A stretch of DNA of 64,000 nt from Paenibacillus sp. CF384 (GCF_900106745.1 NZ_FNNV01000001.1:1054001-1118000); one strand, 5' to 3'. Counted from the stretch's first letter, positions 34,317 to 44,231 are shown. Translations and numbers: made by a program. Notes: a model not told the origin generated them from the letters alone.

Positions 34317-35057
34317 TTATTTTTGAATTTTATGTGTCTTGACAGCCGCTGCGCGCAGCTCTTGGACCTCTTTGGGCGTTAAATGGCGGAACTTTCCACG
34401 CGCCAATCCGTGCAGTCCCAATTCCCCGAATCGTACGCGGCGAAGCAGCAGTACCGGATGATTAATCGCATCGAACATCCGACGAACCTGTCTGTTGCGT
34501 CCCTCGTAGATCGTAATCGTAATCGTCGCCTGATTCTTCTCCGTATTTACATCGTGATACTCGACCTCTGCAGGTGCCGTCATTCCGTCCTCAAGCAGAA
34601 TGCCTTGCTGCAGCCGCTCCAGCGCCGTGCCGTGCGGTACCCCTTTAACGGTGGCCCAATAAGTCTTCGGTACGTGATGGCTCGGATGCGTCAATAAGTT
34701 CGCAAACTCGCCGTCATTCGTGAGCAGCAGCAAACCTTCCGTATCATAATCAAGCCGGCCTACAGGATAGACGCGCTCTGTAATGCCGGGCAGATAATCC
34801 GCCACAATCTTGCGTCCCTGCGGGTCACTCGCACTTGTAATGACGCCTTTGGGTTTATGAAGCATCAAGTAAAGCTTGCTCTCACTCTGGATTCTGCGGC
34901 CCTTCACCGTAATGATATCAACGGCCGGGTCTGCTTTGACTCCCAGTGTAGTCACTGTCTCCTCATTGACCTGTACTTGACCGGACAAGATGAGCTCCTC
35001 GCATTTGCGGCGTGATGCAACGCCCGCCTGCGCCAAAATCTTCTGTAAACGTTCCAA
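34317..35057 (-). CDS. rluB: RluB, 23S rRNA pseudouridine synthase
   Basis: 246 residues: an N-terminal S4 RNA-binding domain (LERLQKILAQAGVASRRKCEE) and an RsuA/RluB catalytic domain with GRLDYDTEGLLLLTNDGEF (catalytic Asp). It converts uridine to pseudouridine in 23S rRNA. By homology it starts with TTG at 35057, 5 bases after GAGGTGA; an ATG eight codons upstream would overlap the ribosome-binding site. It follows spmB, as in Bacillus. Confidence 0.92.
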   Translation of the reverse strand: MERLQKILAQAGVASRRKCEELILSGQVQVNEETVTTLGVKADPAVDIITVKGRRIQSESKLYLMLHKPKGVITSASDPQGRKIVADYLPGITERVYPVGRLDYDTEGLLLLTNDGEFANLLTHPSHHVPKTYWATVKGVPHGTALERLQQGILLEDGMTAPAEVEYHDVNTEKNQATITITIYEGRNRQVRRMFDAINHPVLLLRRVRFGELGLHGLARGKFRHLTPKEVQELRAAAVKTHKIQK

Positions 35058-35116
35058 TGATTTCACCTCACCCACCATCATACCCTAAATGACAGGTGGA
35101 AAGAAAGTGCACAACA

Positions 35117-35165
35117 AATATGCCCGCAAGAGCGAATGCACGATCGTGCAGTACGCTTGCGGGCA
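35117..35165 (-). terminator. Terminator after spmB
   Basis: TGCCCGCAAG (35121-35130) and CTTGCGGGCA (35156-35165) enclose GCACGATCGTGC, followed on the minus strand by TATTTGTTG. Confidence 0.8.
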
Positions 35166-35178
35166 TGATCCGGTTAAC

Positions 35179-35712
35179 TTAACCAAACACGAATAAACAA
35201 ATGATGATAGCAGCGAAAAAACCGACGAAGTCTGAAAATAACCCTACTTTAAGCGCATACTTACTGCGCCTGATGCCTACCGCTCCAAAATAAACCGTGA
35301 GTACGTACAGTGTCGTATCCGTGCTGCCTTGAATCGTGGATGAGATCCGACCAATCATGGAGTCCGGCCCATATGTCTTGATAAGCTCGGTAGTGAATGC
35401 AAGTGACCCCGCTCCGGTAAGCGGCCTTAGCAGTCCGAGCGGCAATACTTCGCTTGGAATACCTAAGCCATCAAACAATGGCCGTATGAGCGAAGCCATC
35501 ATATCCATCGCGCCGGATGCTCGAAACATACTGATCGCTACCATCATCCCGACCAGATGCGGAATAATATTAATCGCCGTGCCGAAACCGTCCTTGGCTC
35601 CTTCGATAAAGGTTTCATACACGGGTACGCGCTTAAATGCGGCATAGAGCGGAATAAACACGATCATGAACGGGATGATCCAGGCTGAGACGGCCGTTAT
35701 CCATTCATACAA
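35179..35712 (-). CDS. spmB: SpmB, spore maturation protein
   Basis: 177 residues, near the B. subtilis length, with about five membrane helices and the Gly/Pro-rich gate segment GLLRPLTGAGSLAF. SpmA and SpmB are needed for core dehydration of the spore. I place the start at TTG 35712, which overlaps the spmA stop by 8 bases; a GTG two codons upstream is possible. Overlap with spmA and dacB indicates one transcript. Confidence 0.88.
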   Translation of the reverse strand: MYEWITAVSAWIIPFMIVFIPLYAAFKRVPVYETFIEGAKDGFGTAINIIPHLVGMMVAISMFRASGAMDMMASLIRPLFDGLGIPSEVLPLGLLRPLTGAGSLAFTTELIKTYGPDSMIGRISSTIQGSTDTTLYVLTVYFGAVGIRRSKYALKVGLFSDFVGFFAAIIICLFVFG

Positions 35713-36382
35713 CGGCCTCACCCTTTCCTTGGCCGTCTGCCGTGAGCGACTCCACACTTCGAGGAGCTGCCGTTCCATCGCGACTGGTAAATCGCGGCGG
35801 CTTATTGCGATATCGTTTGCGATACCAGCGATCGGCAGCAATTGCCGCGGCTGTCGCAACCAAGGTAGCCGCTAGTGTTGTCCCGACAATCTCCGCCGGA
35901 TGCGCCGAGCTGTAAGTCATGCGAATTGCAATTAACGTCGTTGGGACAAGCGTAATGCTGGACGTATTGAGCGCGAGCAGCGTGCACATGGCCGCCGAAG
36001 CGGTTTCCTTATCTGGATTGAGCTTCTGCAGCTCCTGCATCGCTTTAATCCCCATCGGTGTAGCCGCGTTGCCGAGCCCAAGTATGTTTGCACTCATGTT
36101 GCTCATTATGTAACCGAGGGCCGGATGACCCTTCGGCACGTCTGGGAATAGGAATCGGACAACAGGCTGCAGCAAGGCGGCGATTTTGCGGAGCAGACCC
36201 GCATCCTCGCCGATACGCATAAGCCCCAGCCAGAACACCATCACGCTGATGAGCCCGAAGCTGACGGTGACTCCGCTCTTCGCTCCTTCAAATGCGGCCT
36301 CGGTCAAGGCTTCCATTCGACCATTCACGATTGCTGCTACAAAGCTGACCGCGATAAAGAAAAGCCAAATGAAATTTACCAT
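35705..36382 (-). CDS. spmA: SpmA, spore maturation protein
   Basis: 225 residues with several membrane helices and NMSANILGLGNAATPMGIKAM, the nucleoside-transporter-like gate segment typical of SpmA. The hydrophilic tail after residue 195 (RKRYRNKPPRFTSRDG...) is about 30 residues longer than in B. subtilis. It overlaps dacB by 7 bases and spmB by 8. Confidence 0.92.
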   Translation of the reverse strand: MVNFIWLFFIAVSFVAAIVNGRMEALTEAAFEGAKSGVTVSFGLISVMVFWLGLMRIGEDAGLLRKIAALLQPVVRFLFPDVPKGHPALGYIMSNMSANILGLGNAATPMGIKAMQELQKLNPDKETASAAMCTLLALNTSSITLVPTTLIAIRMTYSSAHPAEIVGTTLAATLVATAAAIAADRWYRKRYRNKPPRFTSRDGTAAPRSVESLTADGQGKGEAVV

Positions 36383-37584
36383 CCCCCGGCCTCCTTCCCT
36401 CCAAACAAAGTAGACAGCGTGACCGTCAGTGCCCTGCGGAAGGAAGCTGATGATAAGCCGCCATATGCAGACTCCGATTGATCACCGATCACCCAAGCCG
36501 GTTTCTCCGGCATTGTAATACGCTGACTTTGCGGATCGAATACCGGCGTCGAGCCAATCCTCTCCTCGCCGATAAACCACTCCAGCTTCCCGCGCTCGCC
36601 CAGCTTGTATGCTGTCGAGTTGGCATCAATCAGCGTCAGCTTCGAGCGCAGCTGCTGCTGCTCGCCTTCCGCAAACGGATAAAGCAGCGTCCGTCCGACG
36701 GCAAGCGGATATCCGTTTATCGACTGGCCTTTGCGAGTCACTTCGGTTAAGCGGAAATTCGCAAAGCCGAAATCGAGAAGCTTCCGATGATCCTGCCAAT
36801 CATCCCCGTCATTTAAGGTAACGGCAACAAGCTGCTGGCCATTCCGTGTAGCCGAACTGACCAAGGTACGAAGCGACTTCTTCGTATAGCCCGTTTTGAC
36901 GCCGTCCGCTCCTTCGTACATCGTGAGCATTTTATTCTTGTTCCGCCATTGGTAGTCCCAGCTGTCATTCGGATTAGGAGCCTTCTTCTCCTTCGTCTTC
37001 ACGATTTCTTTGAACACCGGATTCTTCATGGCGTAGGCAGTCAGCCTCGCCAGATCGTTCGCAGATGAATAATGTCCCTCGGCGTCCAGGCCGCTCGGGT
37101 TCATGAACTGGGAATTTGAGAGGCCCAGCATCTGTGCCTTCTCATTCATCATATGGACGAACCCTTCCTCCGTACCGCCGACATGTTCCGCAATCGCTGT
37201 TGCTGCATCGTTGCCGGACCTTAGCATCAAGCCGTAAAGCATATTTTGCAAGCTCATTTCCTCGCCGCGCTGCAAATAGATGGACGATCCTTCTTTGCCT
37301 GCAGCTCGTATGCTCGTCTTCACTTTGTCGGTGAGCTTGCCGTGCTCAATGGCTACAATAGCCGTCATGATCTTCGTTAAGCTGGCAATGAGCATGGGCT
37401 TGTCCCCGTTGTAGCTGTAGAGAATGCGGCCTGACTCCACATCGATAAGCGCTGCGCCTCTGGCATGAGTCGAAACCGTCTGTTTCGAAGCAGCAGCAAC
37501 AGCCGTCAATCCGGACAGGAAGAGTAATATCGCGGTTGCAAGCAGCAGCAGTTTGTACACATTTCGGATGAATCTCGACCTCAT
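36376..37584 (-). CDS. dacB: DacB-type D-alanyl-D-alanine carboxypeptidase
   Basis: 402 residues with a signal peptide and the penicillin-binding motifs SLTK (active-site Ser), SGN and KTGYTK. DacB (PBP5*) trims peptide side chains of the spore cortex in B. subtilis. A C-terminal domain (about 290-400) follows. GGAGG lies 6 bases before the ATG. It is the first gene of dacB-spmA-spmB, with a candidate sigma-E promoter at 37631-37658, in line with mother-cell expression. Confidence 0.93.
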   Translation of the reverse strand: MRSRFIRNVYKLLLLATAILLFLSGLTAVAAASKQTVSTHARGAALIDVESGRILYSYNGDKPMLIASLTKIMTAIVAIEHGKLTDKVKTSIRAAGKEGSSIYLQRGEEMSLQNMLYGLMLRSGNDAATAIAEHVGGTEEGFVHMMNEKAQMLGLSNSQFMNPSGLDAEGHYSSANDLARLTAYAMKNPVFKEIVKTKEKKAPNPNDSWDYQWRNKNKMLTMYEGADGVKTGYTKKSLRTLVSSATRNGQQLVAVTLNDGDDWQDHRKLLDFGFANFRLTEVTRKGQSINGYPLAVGRTLLYPFAEGEQQQLRSKLTLIDANSTAYKLGERGKLEWFIGEERIGSTPVFDPQSQRITMPEKPAWVIGDQSESAYGGLSSASFRRALTVTLSTLFGGKEAGGW

Positions 37585-37630
37585 ACACTTCCTCCTTCGA
37601 AACTGGCGGGCAAGAACATGGTCTTGTACC

Positions 37631-37658
37631 AGTATATGAACGGGTCCATGAGATATAC
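37631..37658 (-). promoter_or_regulatory. Candidate sigma-E promoter of dacB-spmA-spmB
   Basis: GTATATC (37652-37658), a 13-base spacer and CATATACT (37631-37638). The -10 box matches CATACA(A/C)T at 7 of 8. It is 47 bases upstream of the dacB start and downstream of the ytfJ terminator. Confidence 0.6.
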
Positions 37659-37674
37659 TACCGAGCCCGTCCTG

Positions 37675-37708
37675 AAAAAAAAAGAAACCGCCCCGCAGGG
37701 ACGGTTCC
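37675..37708 (-). terminator. Intrinsic terminator after ytfJ
   Basis: GGAACCGTCCC and GGGGCGGTTTC pair, followed by nine T on the minus strand. It is 8 bases beyond the ytfJ stop. Confidence 0.92.
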
Positions 37709-37716
37709 ATATGCGA

Positions 37717-38169
37717 TTAGTGGCCATCCATACTTTCGATGAGGACTGATTCCAGCCCGCTGTCACTGTTTGCCGTGCCTTTTTTGAACATGCTCTGAAT
37801 TTTCTCGAACACTTGCGGCGCAGAATCAATGACCTTTTCCATCAAATGAGTCTGATTATCCAGCGGAACAATGCGTACCCCTTGCGTGCCTACGACAAGG
37901 AATGCGATTGGCGTTATGGATACCCCGCCGCCGCTTCCGCCGCCAAACGGCAGTTGAACGGCTGCGTTATGCGTGTCGCCTTGCTTGTGCTCGTCGAACC
38001 GGATATCACTTCCCCCTGCGACAAAGCCGAAGCCTACTTTCGAAATCGGCATGATGACGCTGCCGTCAGGTGTTTGGACCGGATCACCGACAATCGTATT
38101 TACGTCGACCATTTCTTTGATATTTTCCATTGCTGTCTGCATTAAGCCTTGAATCGGATGGTCTGTCAT
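37717..38169 (-). CDS. ytfJ: YtfJ/GerW family sporulation protein
   Basis: 150 residues. Family features: TMENIKEMVDVNTIVGDP-like start, ISKVGFGFVAGGSD, the Gly-rich loop PFGGGSGGGVSITPIAFLV and GVRIVPLD. GerW/YtfJ is needed for efficient L-alanine germination in Bacillus. The ATG at 38169 follows GGAGG by 10 bases; earlier ATG codons lack a site. It follows a DUF2953 gene as in B. subtilis ytfI-ytfJ. Confidence 0.9.
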   Translation of the reverse strand: MTDHPIQGLMQTAMENIKEMVDVNTIVGDPVQTPDGSVIMPISKVGFGFVAGGSDIRFDEHKQGDTHNAAVQLPFGGGSGGGVSITPIAFLVVGTQGVRIVPLDNQTHLMEKVIDSAPQVFEKIQSMFKKGTANSDSGLESVLIESMDGH

Positions 38170-38251
38170 CTCAAAAAGTCCTCCTTGGTTCAAAGTCGGT
38201 AGCTGCACCTTGCCGTTCATATCGTTCCCCTGCTTCAGGAGCATTATGTAA

Positions 38252-38947
38252 TCAACCGCGGAGCAGAATACGCTGTAAGCCGTGCAAACCGCCAGGAAGG
38301 CCGTTAGCCTTCTTAATCCGGCCGAACAACCTCATAATGGCAAAGATTGCATAACCGAACGGCACCTTTGCGGTGAATTGGCCTTCCGTTGAGAAATGAG
38401 CCTTCTGGTATACCGGTTCAACGACTAGGCTTGGATTCGCAGTTAATCGAACAAGCTGCGACAGAACGCCGATCGTCGTTGTTTTCACCGACCAGACCAT
38501 GCCGGTCAGCATGGCTGTCCACATCGCGTCGCCTGTCCCAACTGCGGTTCGCCATTGCCATTCCGTCAGTCTTACATGTCCCAGCGTTATGCGAACCCAT
38601 CCCAGCATGTCGTCCGTATGCTTGAGCAGTAAATTCGCCTTGTCGATGGACTTCAGAATCGAATTCGAATCCACGTTTTTCATTTTGGCATCCAGATCAA
38701 CCCCGCCTGCATTCTCAGCCGTCATTTCCTGTTTCAATTCGATGCTCATTCCTTTGAACTTCACAATAGGCAGCTGCCAATGGTAATGAATCAAACCGAA
38801 TAGTGCCCGAATGCGCAATTCCGCATCATCGTCGTTGCCGATCCGTTTCATATGGCCGCGAATCACAACGGGAGACGATAACGCAATGATCAAGAGCAAA
38901 AAAAAGAGACCTGTCCCGATCATCCATCCGAGCGGGTAGCCTAACAT
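38252..38947 (-). CDS. ytfI: YtfI-like DUF2953 membrane protein
   Basis: 231 residues: an N-terminal helix (about 8-27), a soluble region and the family block GDAMWTAMLTGMVWS near residue 145. It precedes ytfJ as in B. subtilis. The ribosome-binding site is only GGGGG. The role is unknown; expression in the forespore is known for B. subtilis ytfI/ytfJ and is inferred here. Confidence 0.8.
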   Translation of the reverse strand: MLGYPLGWMIGTGLFFLLLIIALSSPVVIRGHMKRIGNDDDAELRIRALFGLIHYHWQLPIVKFKGMSIELKQEMTAENAGGVDLDAKMKNVDSNSILKSIDKANLLLKHTDDMLGWVRITLGHVRLTEWQWRTAVGTGDAMWTAMLTGMVWSVKTTTIGVLSQLVRLTANPSLVVEPVYQKAHFSTEGQFTAKVPFGYAIFAIMRLFGRIKKANGLPGGLHGLQRILLRG

Positions 38948-39016
38948 GGCGTTTCCCCCGTTTCCCTTAATTGGTCGGATATAGTATGACCTAGCGGACA
39001 AATCTCATTCTTGTTT

Positions 39017-39631
39017 CTAGCTTTCTTCTATTGGCGAAGGCATCTCTTCGAGCGTCATTTGACGGCCTTCCAGCCTCTCGAACAGCGCTTGCGTCTGCTC
39101 GTCCAAGGAATCGTCGATGACTGCCGATGGCTCCGGAAGCGCATCAAGACCAGCGAGTCCGAAGTAATCGAGAAACGACTTCGTCGTGCCGTACAGAATC
39201 GGTCTTCCGATTTGCTCGGCGCGGCCGATCTCTTCGATTAAATCTTTGTTCACCAGCGATGCAATCGCCCGATCGCTCTTCACGCCTCGAATTTCCTCGA
39301 TATCGACACGCGTTATCGGCTGTCTGTAAGCAACGATCGATAACGTCTCAAGTGCCGCCTGCGATAAGCTTGAACGAGTCGGCGAGTGCGCCATGCGCTC
39401 GAAGTAAGCAGCATGTGCAGGGTTGGTCGTAAGCCGGTAAGCACCGGCAACGAAGGAAACCTGTATGCCGCGCTTCTTGCTCTTTAAATCCTTCGTGAGA
39501 TCTTTCACGATGTCTGCCGTCACAGCTGCATCCAGTTCTAGAATTTCGGATAGCTGCTTTGTCGTCAGCCCTTCATCCCCGGCCATGAACAGCAGACCCT
39601 CAATAATCGACTTCAGTTTCGAGAAATCCAC
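39017..39631 (-). CDS. scpB: ScpB, segregation and condensation protein B
   Basis: 204 residues with two winged-helix domains; ALETLSIVAYRQPITRVDIEEIRG is the family signature, split here by residue position (about 90-113). ScpB dimers bind ScpA in the SMC condensin complex. The start is GTG at 39631, which overlaps scpA by 32 bases and has GGAGAAG upstream. Confidence 0.95.
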   Translation of the reverse strand: MDFSKLKSIIEGLLFMAGDEGLTTKQLSEILELDAAVTADIVKDLTKDLKSKKRGIQVSFVAGAYRLTTNPAHAAYFERMAHSPTRSSLSQAALETLSIVAYRQPITRVDIEEIRGVKSDRAIASLVNKDLIEEIGRAEQIGRPILYGTTKSFLDYFGLAGLDALPEPSAVIDDSLDEQTQALFERLEGRQMTLEEMPSPIEES

Positions 39632-40385
39632 CTTCGACTGCTTCTCCTCTCCAATGCACGACGATATCCTCAAACAGGCTGTGCTGATAACAACGAATAT
39701 GCTTCATTTTCATCAGCTCAAGCAGCGCCAGGAAGGTAACGACTACCTCGTGCCGGCTCATATCGTCGCGGATCAGCTTGGAGAAGCGGACCGTTTCGAA
39801 TTCGCGAAGCACCTCGATAATATCGCGTATACGGTCTTTGACCGAAATTTCGTCACGCTGAATGGTCGCAATGACATTACGTCTTGACGCTTTGCGCAGC
39901 GCCTTCTGAAAAGCTGCGATCAGGTCGCCGATATTCAGTCCTTTAACCGGGTTTTCCGGAATGGCCTTCATGAAAGGCGTCAAATCCTCCGGCTCCTTCG
40001 TATAGACAAGACTCCGCTCGAATTCCTGTTCGCGGAGCTGCTCGGCGATTTGCTTATACTTCCGGTACTCCACCAGCTTCGCGATAAGCTCATCACGAGG
40101 GTCTAGCCCATCATCGGGCCATTCGTCGTTATAGTCGTCGTGATCGATGACCGGCGGCTTCGGCAGCAGCTGTTTGCTTTTGATGGAAAGCAGTGTGGCC
40201 GCCATGACGAGAAATTCGCTCGTGACCTCCAGCTCCAGCTCTTGCATCGCATTCAAGTAGTCCATATATTGATCCGTAATTTCGCTGATGGACACCTCGT
40301 GAATGTCGATTTCTGCTTTATCGATGAGATGAAGCAGAAGATCGAGCGGTCCTTCGAACGATTCCAGCTTATACGTCACCGCCAT
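39600..40385 (-). CDS. scpA: ScpA, segregation and condensation protein A (kleisin)
   Basis: 261 residues. The N-terminus YKLESFEGPLDLLLHLI binds the SMC neck and the C-terminal winged helix binds the SMC head. A central acidic stretch (DHDDYNDEWPDDG) is variable. The ATG at 40385 is chosen by homology; its ribosome-binding site (GGAG) is 12 bases away. It follows ribH by 38 bases. Confidence 0.95.
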   Translation of the reverse strand: MAVTYKLESFEGPLDLLLHLIDKAEIDIHEVSISEITDQYMDYLNAMQELELEVTSEFLVMAATLLSIKSKQLLPKPPVIDHDDYNDEWPDDGLDPRDELIAKLVEYRKYKQIAEQLREQEFERSLVYTKEPEDLTPFMKAIPENPVKGLNIGDLIAAFQKALRKASRRNVIATIQRDEISVKDRIRDIIEVLREFETVRFSKLIRDDMSRHEVVVTFLALLELMKMKHIRCYQHSLFEDIVVHWRGEAVEGGFLETEVDY

Positions 40386-40423
40386 GGTGAAAGCCAACTC
40401 CTACAATGTTCTCGTCTTCGCTC

Positions 40424-40894
40424 TTAGCCTTGAAGCACTTTAGTCAGGTTCGCCATTTCGATGGCCGTAACTGCAGCTTCCCAGCCTTTATTGCCGGCTT
40501 TCGTTCCTGCACGTTCAATGGCTTGCTCAATGGAATCTACTGTCAGAACGCCGAAGATCGTTGGCACGCCTGTTTTCAGAGCTATAGCGGAAACGCCTTT
40601 CGCAGCCTCGTTGCACACGTAGTCGAAGTGAGGTGTTGACCCCCGAATAACGGCGCCAAGCGTGATTACCGCGTCGTATTTGCCGCTTTCGGCCATCTTC
40701 TGCGCGATCAAAGGAATTTCAAATGCGCCCGGTACCCATGCTACATCCACTTCACTGTCGGCTGCGCCGTGACGTTTGAATGCATCGAGTGCTCCGCCAA
40801 GCAGCTTGCTGGAAATAAACTCGTTAAAACGTCCTACTACTACACCATATCGTAATCCTTCAGAAATTAAATGTCCTTCAAAAACTTGCGGCAT
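40424..40894 (-). CDS. ribH: Lumazine synthase
   Basis: 156 residues: [39 protein letters not shown] (catalytic His) and the TLTKVLQG-like end. It condenses the pyrimidinedione with dihydroxybutanone phosphate to give lumazine, and forms an icosahedral shell. Last rib gene of the operon. Confidence 0.96.
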   Translation of the reverse strand: MPQVFEGHLISEGLRYGVVVGRFNEFISSKLLGGALDAFKRHGAADSEVDVAWVPGAFEIPLIAQKMAESGKYDAVITLGAVIRGSTPHFDYVCNEAAKGVSAIALKTGVPTIFGVLTVDSIEQAIERAGTKAGNKGWEAAVTAIEMANLTKVLQG

Positions 40895-40980
40895 TGAAAA
40901 TTCATCCTCTCGGTTTTCCTTGTTAGCAAGGTTAGTTTGTTTGTTGAGACTTATTACGAGTTGTTGCGAGTTATTGCGAT

Positions 40981-42204
40981 TTATTGAGGCAAATCGTCAA
41001 ATTTCAGCAAATGGCCGAGTTTTGACTTTTTGGTGTGCAAATAGCCGTTGTTGTCTTCGTTCGCGTCCATCTGAATCGGAACACGCTCGACCACTTCGAT
41101 ACCGTAACCTTCCAATCCGCGTATCTTACGCGGGTTGTTCGTTAGGAGCCGCATCTTGCGGATGCCGAGATCCTTCAGAATCTGAGCACCGATACCGTAT
41201 TCGCGCAAATCCGGGGCAAAGCCCAGTTTAATATTCGCGTCGACGGTATCTAATCCCTGCTCTTGCAGCTGATAAGCTTTCAATTTGTTAATCAAGCCAA
41301 TGCCACGGCCTTCTTGACGCATATAGAGCAGCACGCCATTGCCGGCTTCATTAATTTGACGCAGCGCCGCTTCGAGCTGTGGACCGCAGTCGCAACGATG
41401 GGAATGAAACACGTCTCCGGTCAAACATTCGGAATGGACGCGTACTAGGATGGGCTGCGTCGGATCGATTTCGCCTTTAACGAGAGCAACATGCTCCTTG
41501 TTGTCTACTTCGTTGGTGTAGGCAACTGCGCGGAACACGCCGTAATCCGTTGGCATCTTCACATCCACGACGCGCTCAACCAGCTTCTCTTTCTCATTGC
41601 GGTAGTGAATCAGCGACTGAATGGAAATCAGCTTCAAATTATGTTTCGCTTTGAATTCGATGAGATCCGGCAGGCGAGCCATGGAGCCGTCTTCTTTAAT
41701 GATTTCGCAGATGACCGCTGCCGGCTTGGAACCGCACATGCGAGCCAAATCGATCGCTGCTTCCGTATGACCGGCCCGGCGCAAGACGCCGCCTTTCTTG
41801 CCAATCAGCGGAAAAATGTGACCCGGTCTTCTGAAATCGTCCGCTTTCGCGCCTGAACCGTCCATTAACGCTTGAATGGTTTGAGAACGCTCATAGGCGG
41901 AAATGCCTGTTGTCGTTGAAGCATGGTCAACCGACACCGTGAAAGCTGTTCCGTGATAGTCCGTGTTGCGCTGCACCATCGGCGGAAGATCCAGCTCCTC
42001 GGCACGTTCTGCCGTAATCGGTACGCAGACGAGTCCACGCGCTTCCGTGATCATGAAGTTAATGATCTCGGGCGTTGCTTTACTGGCAAGGGCAATTAGA
42101 TCGCCTTCGTTCTCGCGGTCTTCGTCATCCGTGACAATGATCGCTTTGCCTAATATCAAATCATAGATGGCTTCCTCGATTGTATCAAATGCTTCTGTAG
42201 TCAT
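40981..42204 (-). CDS. ribBA: RibBA, DHBP synthase / GTP cyclohydrolase II fusion
   Basis: 407 residues. The N-terminal domain (1-205) has [13 protein letters not shown] and GRPGHIFPL-type segments of dihydroxybutanone phosphate synthase. The C-terminal domain (206-407) has [19 protein letters not shown] with the zinc cysteines and RQEGRGIGL of GTP cyclohydrolase II. Both substrates for riboflavin synthesis are made by this protein. Confidence 0.97.
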   Translation of the reverse strand: MTTEAFDTIEEAIYDLILGKAIIVTDDEDRENEGDLIALASKATPEIINFMITEARGLVCVPITAERAEELDLPPMVQRNTDYHGTAFTVSVDHASTTTGISAYERSQTIQALMDGSGAKADDFRRPGHIFPLIGKKGGVLRRAGHTEAAIDLARMCGSKPAAVICEIIKEDGSMARLPDLIEFKAKHNLKLISIQSLIHYRNEKEKLVERVVDVKMPTDYGVFRAVAYTNEVDNKEHVALVKGEIDPTQPILVRVHSECLTGDVFHSHRCDCGPQLEAALRQINEAGNGVLLYMRQEGRGIGLINKLKAYQLQEQGLDTVDANIKLGFAPDLREYGIGAQILKDLGIRKMRLLTNNPRKIRGLEGYGIEVVERVPIQMDANEDNNGYLHTKKSKLGHLLKFDDLPQ

Positions 42205-42245
42205 ATTTTCTCACTCTCCTTATCAAGGCTGTCTGTCTCTATTTA

Positions 42246-42932
42246 TTACATAAATCCGTTCTCTGCCAGAAAAGCTGCCGTTAGGCTGCTCTTCGGTTCC
42301 GCGGACCTGTTGTCTCCTGAACCATCAGCTGGGCGATCACCTTTAAAATGAAGCAGGTGGTCGACATACTTGCCAAGCACGTCGCACTCCACGTTTATGA
42401 CACTGCCGGCTTGCTTCAATTGCAGAGCAGTCTCGCGAAGCGTGTGCGGAATGATGGAAACCGAGAAGCTGCTCACGCTGGCATTCACGACCGTCAAGCT
42501 AATGCCATCCAGCGTAATGGAGCCTTGTGGAATGACATAGCGCATTAGTCCGGAATCATGCGGCCTAATTGTAAACACAACCGCGTTGACATTATTCTCT
42601 CGACTGAGCACTTCGCCTGTTCCATCAACATGACCCTGTACAATATGACCGCCGAAGCGACCGCCTGCTTGCATAGCCCTCTCCAGATTCACGCGTTCGC
42701 CGGGGCGGATATCCTTCAGATTCGTGTGCCGGAACGTTTGCGGCATGACATCTGCCGTGAAGATCGTGGGACTGAGCTCCGTTACCGTTAGACACACGCC
42801 ATTGACGGAAATACTGTCGCCGATAGCGGCATCCTTCAGAATTTGGGGTGCTTCGATCGTCAGGACCATCGCTTCACCTTGCTTATGCGTCTTCTTCAGC
42901 GTGCCGATTTCTTCAATAAGTCCGGTAAACAA
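42246..42932 (-). CDS. ribE: Riboflavin synthase, alpha chain
   Basis: 228 residues, two lumazine-binding repeats (start MFTGLIEEIGTL; SVNGVCLTV and SLTVVNASV-type pairs). It dismutates lumazine to riboflavin. The last 25 residues (DGSGDNRSAEPKSS...) extend beyond the core. Lies between ribD and ribBA. Confidence 0.96.
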   Translation of the reverse strand: MFTGLIEEIGTLKKTHKQGEAMVLTIEAPQILKDAAIGDSISVNGVCLTVTELSPTIFTADVMPQTFRHTNLKDIRPGERVNLERAMQAGGRFGGHIVQGHVDGTGEVLSRENNVNAVVFTIRPHDSGLMRYVIPQGSITLDGISLTVVNASVSSFSVSIIPHTLRETALQLKQAGSVINVECDVLGKYVDHLLHFKGDRPADGSGDNRSAEPKSSLTAAFLAENGFM

Positions 42933-42968
42933 CGATTTCTCCCCCTCTCCCTTTCACTCTTTCACTCT

Positions 42969-44078
42969 TCAATTTCGATTGCGCAGATAGCCGCTGAGCA
43001 GCACATCGTCTCCGACTCTTTCCATGGCCATCTCCTCCAAGCTGATGGCCTCAGACATCTTGTCGAAGCCTTCGAATTGGAAGACGCCGGGTGCGGCGGA
43101 TCCTCCGATTAGCTTCGGCGCAATAAAGAGCAGCAGCTTATCGATTAACCCTTGCTCCAGCATAGCCCCGTTCAGCTTGCCGCCGCCTTCGAGCAGAATC
43201 GAGCCGATCTCCAGTTCACCGAGCTTATGCATGGCGAGCTTCAGATCTACTCGGCTCCCGCTTCCGCAGCGGATCACTTGAGCGCCGACTTCTGCGAGTG
43301 CAGCTTCTTTAGCCGAATCAGCGCCTTCAGTCGTAAGAACAATGACACGTGAAGAGCGGTCTTGAATCGTTCTGGCTTCAAGCGGCAGCCGAAGCGTTGA
43401 ATCTACGATGATGCGAGCAGGATGCACGGCAGGTACCGTTAGCCGAGTTGTAAGCTCAGGGTCATCGGCCAGCGCGGTATCGACTCCCACCATGATACCC
43501 ATGTGCCGATGCCGCAGCGTGTGCGTCAACTCTCTGGCCGCCGCACCACTGACGTACCTGCTGTCGCCCGTCTTCGCTGCCAGCTTCCCATCCAAGGTCA
43601 TCGCTGATTTCATGGTGACGAAGGGCAGTCGAGTGACGATGAATTTATTAAACATTTCGTTCATGCGTGTTGATTCTTCGCCGAGAATGCCAACCTCGAC
43701 TTCAATGCCCGCCTGCTGCAGCTTCGCGATTCCGCGGCCGGCAACCTGTGGATTCGGATCCGTGCAGGCTACGACTACTCTTGCAGCCTTGGCGGCGATT
43801 AATCGGTCGCAGCAAGGAGGTGTTCGGCCATGATGACTGCACGGCTCCAGCGTGACATAAACGGTCGCACCTTCTGCTTGATCACCGGCCATGTTGAGCG
43901 CATGTACTTCTGCATGACCTTCGCCTCGCCGTAGATGCGCGCCAAGCCCAACGATGCGGCCTTCCTTCACGACCACACAGCCGACAACCGGATTGATGTC
44001 CGTCTGCCCCTGTGCCTTTGACGCCATATCTAGTGCGAGCCGCATATACATTTCGTCGTTCAATACTGCGATTGACAT
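42969..44078 (-). CDS. ribD: RibD, deaminase-reductase of riboflavin synthesis
   Basis: 369 residues. The deaminase domain (1-145) has GHAEVHAL and PCSHHGRTPPCCD (zinc ligands); the reductase domain (150-369) has KSAMTLDGKLAA and LLEGGGKLNGA. It is first in ribD-ribE-ribBA-ribH. The ribosome-binding site GGGGTGA is 8 bases before the ATG and is buried in the riboswitch hairpin 44081-44117. Confidence 0.96.
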   Translation of the reverse strand: MSIAVLNDEMYMRLALDMASKAQGQTDINPVVGCVVVKEGRIVGLGAHLRRGEGHAEVHALNMAGDQAEGATVYVTLEPCSHHGRTPPCCDRLIAAKAARVVVACTDPNPQVAGRGIAKLQQAGIEVEVGILGEESTRMNEMFNKFIVTRLPFVTMKSAMTLDGKLAAKTGDSRYVSGAAARELTHTLRHRHMGIMVGVDTALADDPELTTRLTVPAVHPARIIVDSTLRLPLEARTIQDRSSRVIVLTTEGADSAKEAALAEVGAQVIRCGSGSRVDLKLAMHKLGELEIGSILLEGGGKLNGAMLEQGLIDKLLLFIAPKLIGGSAAPGVFQFEGFDKMSEAISLEEMAMERVGDDVLLSGYLRNRN

Positions 44079-44080
44079 AA

Positions 44081-44117
44081 CAAAAATCACCCCTTGGCAG
44101 TTGGCCAACGGGGTGAT
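44081..44117 (-). promoter_or_regulatory. Riboswitch expression hairpin covering the ribD ribosome-binding site
   Basis: On the minus strand ATCACCCCGTTGGC pairs with GCCAAGGGGTGAT (one bulged base, loop of 5), followed by five T. The 3' arm is the ribD Shine-Dalgarno sequence, and the T run makes it also an intrinsic terminator. It probably forms when FMN is bound. Confidence 0.75.
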
Positions 44118-44231
44118 GGGTGTGAAAAACCATAAAGGGACGTATTCGAAGACACATTTAAACAAACTCAGCAACATTGTGAAAAAAAGAACAAAGTTGG
44201 CGAGAAATGAAAAAATGGAATTCGCGTACTG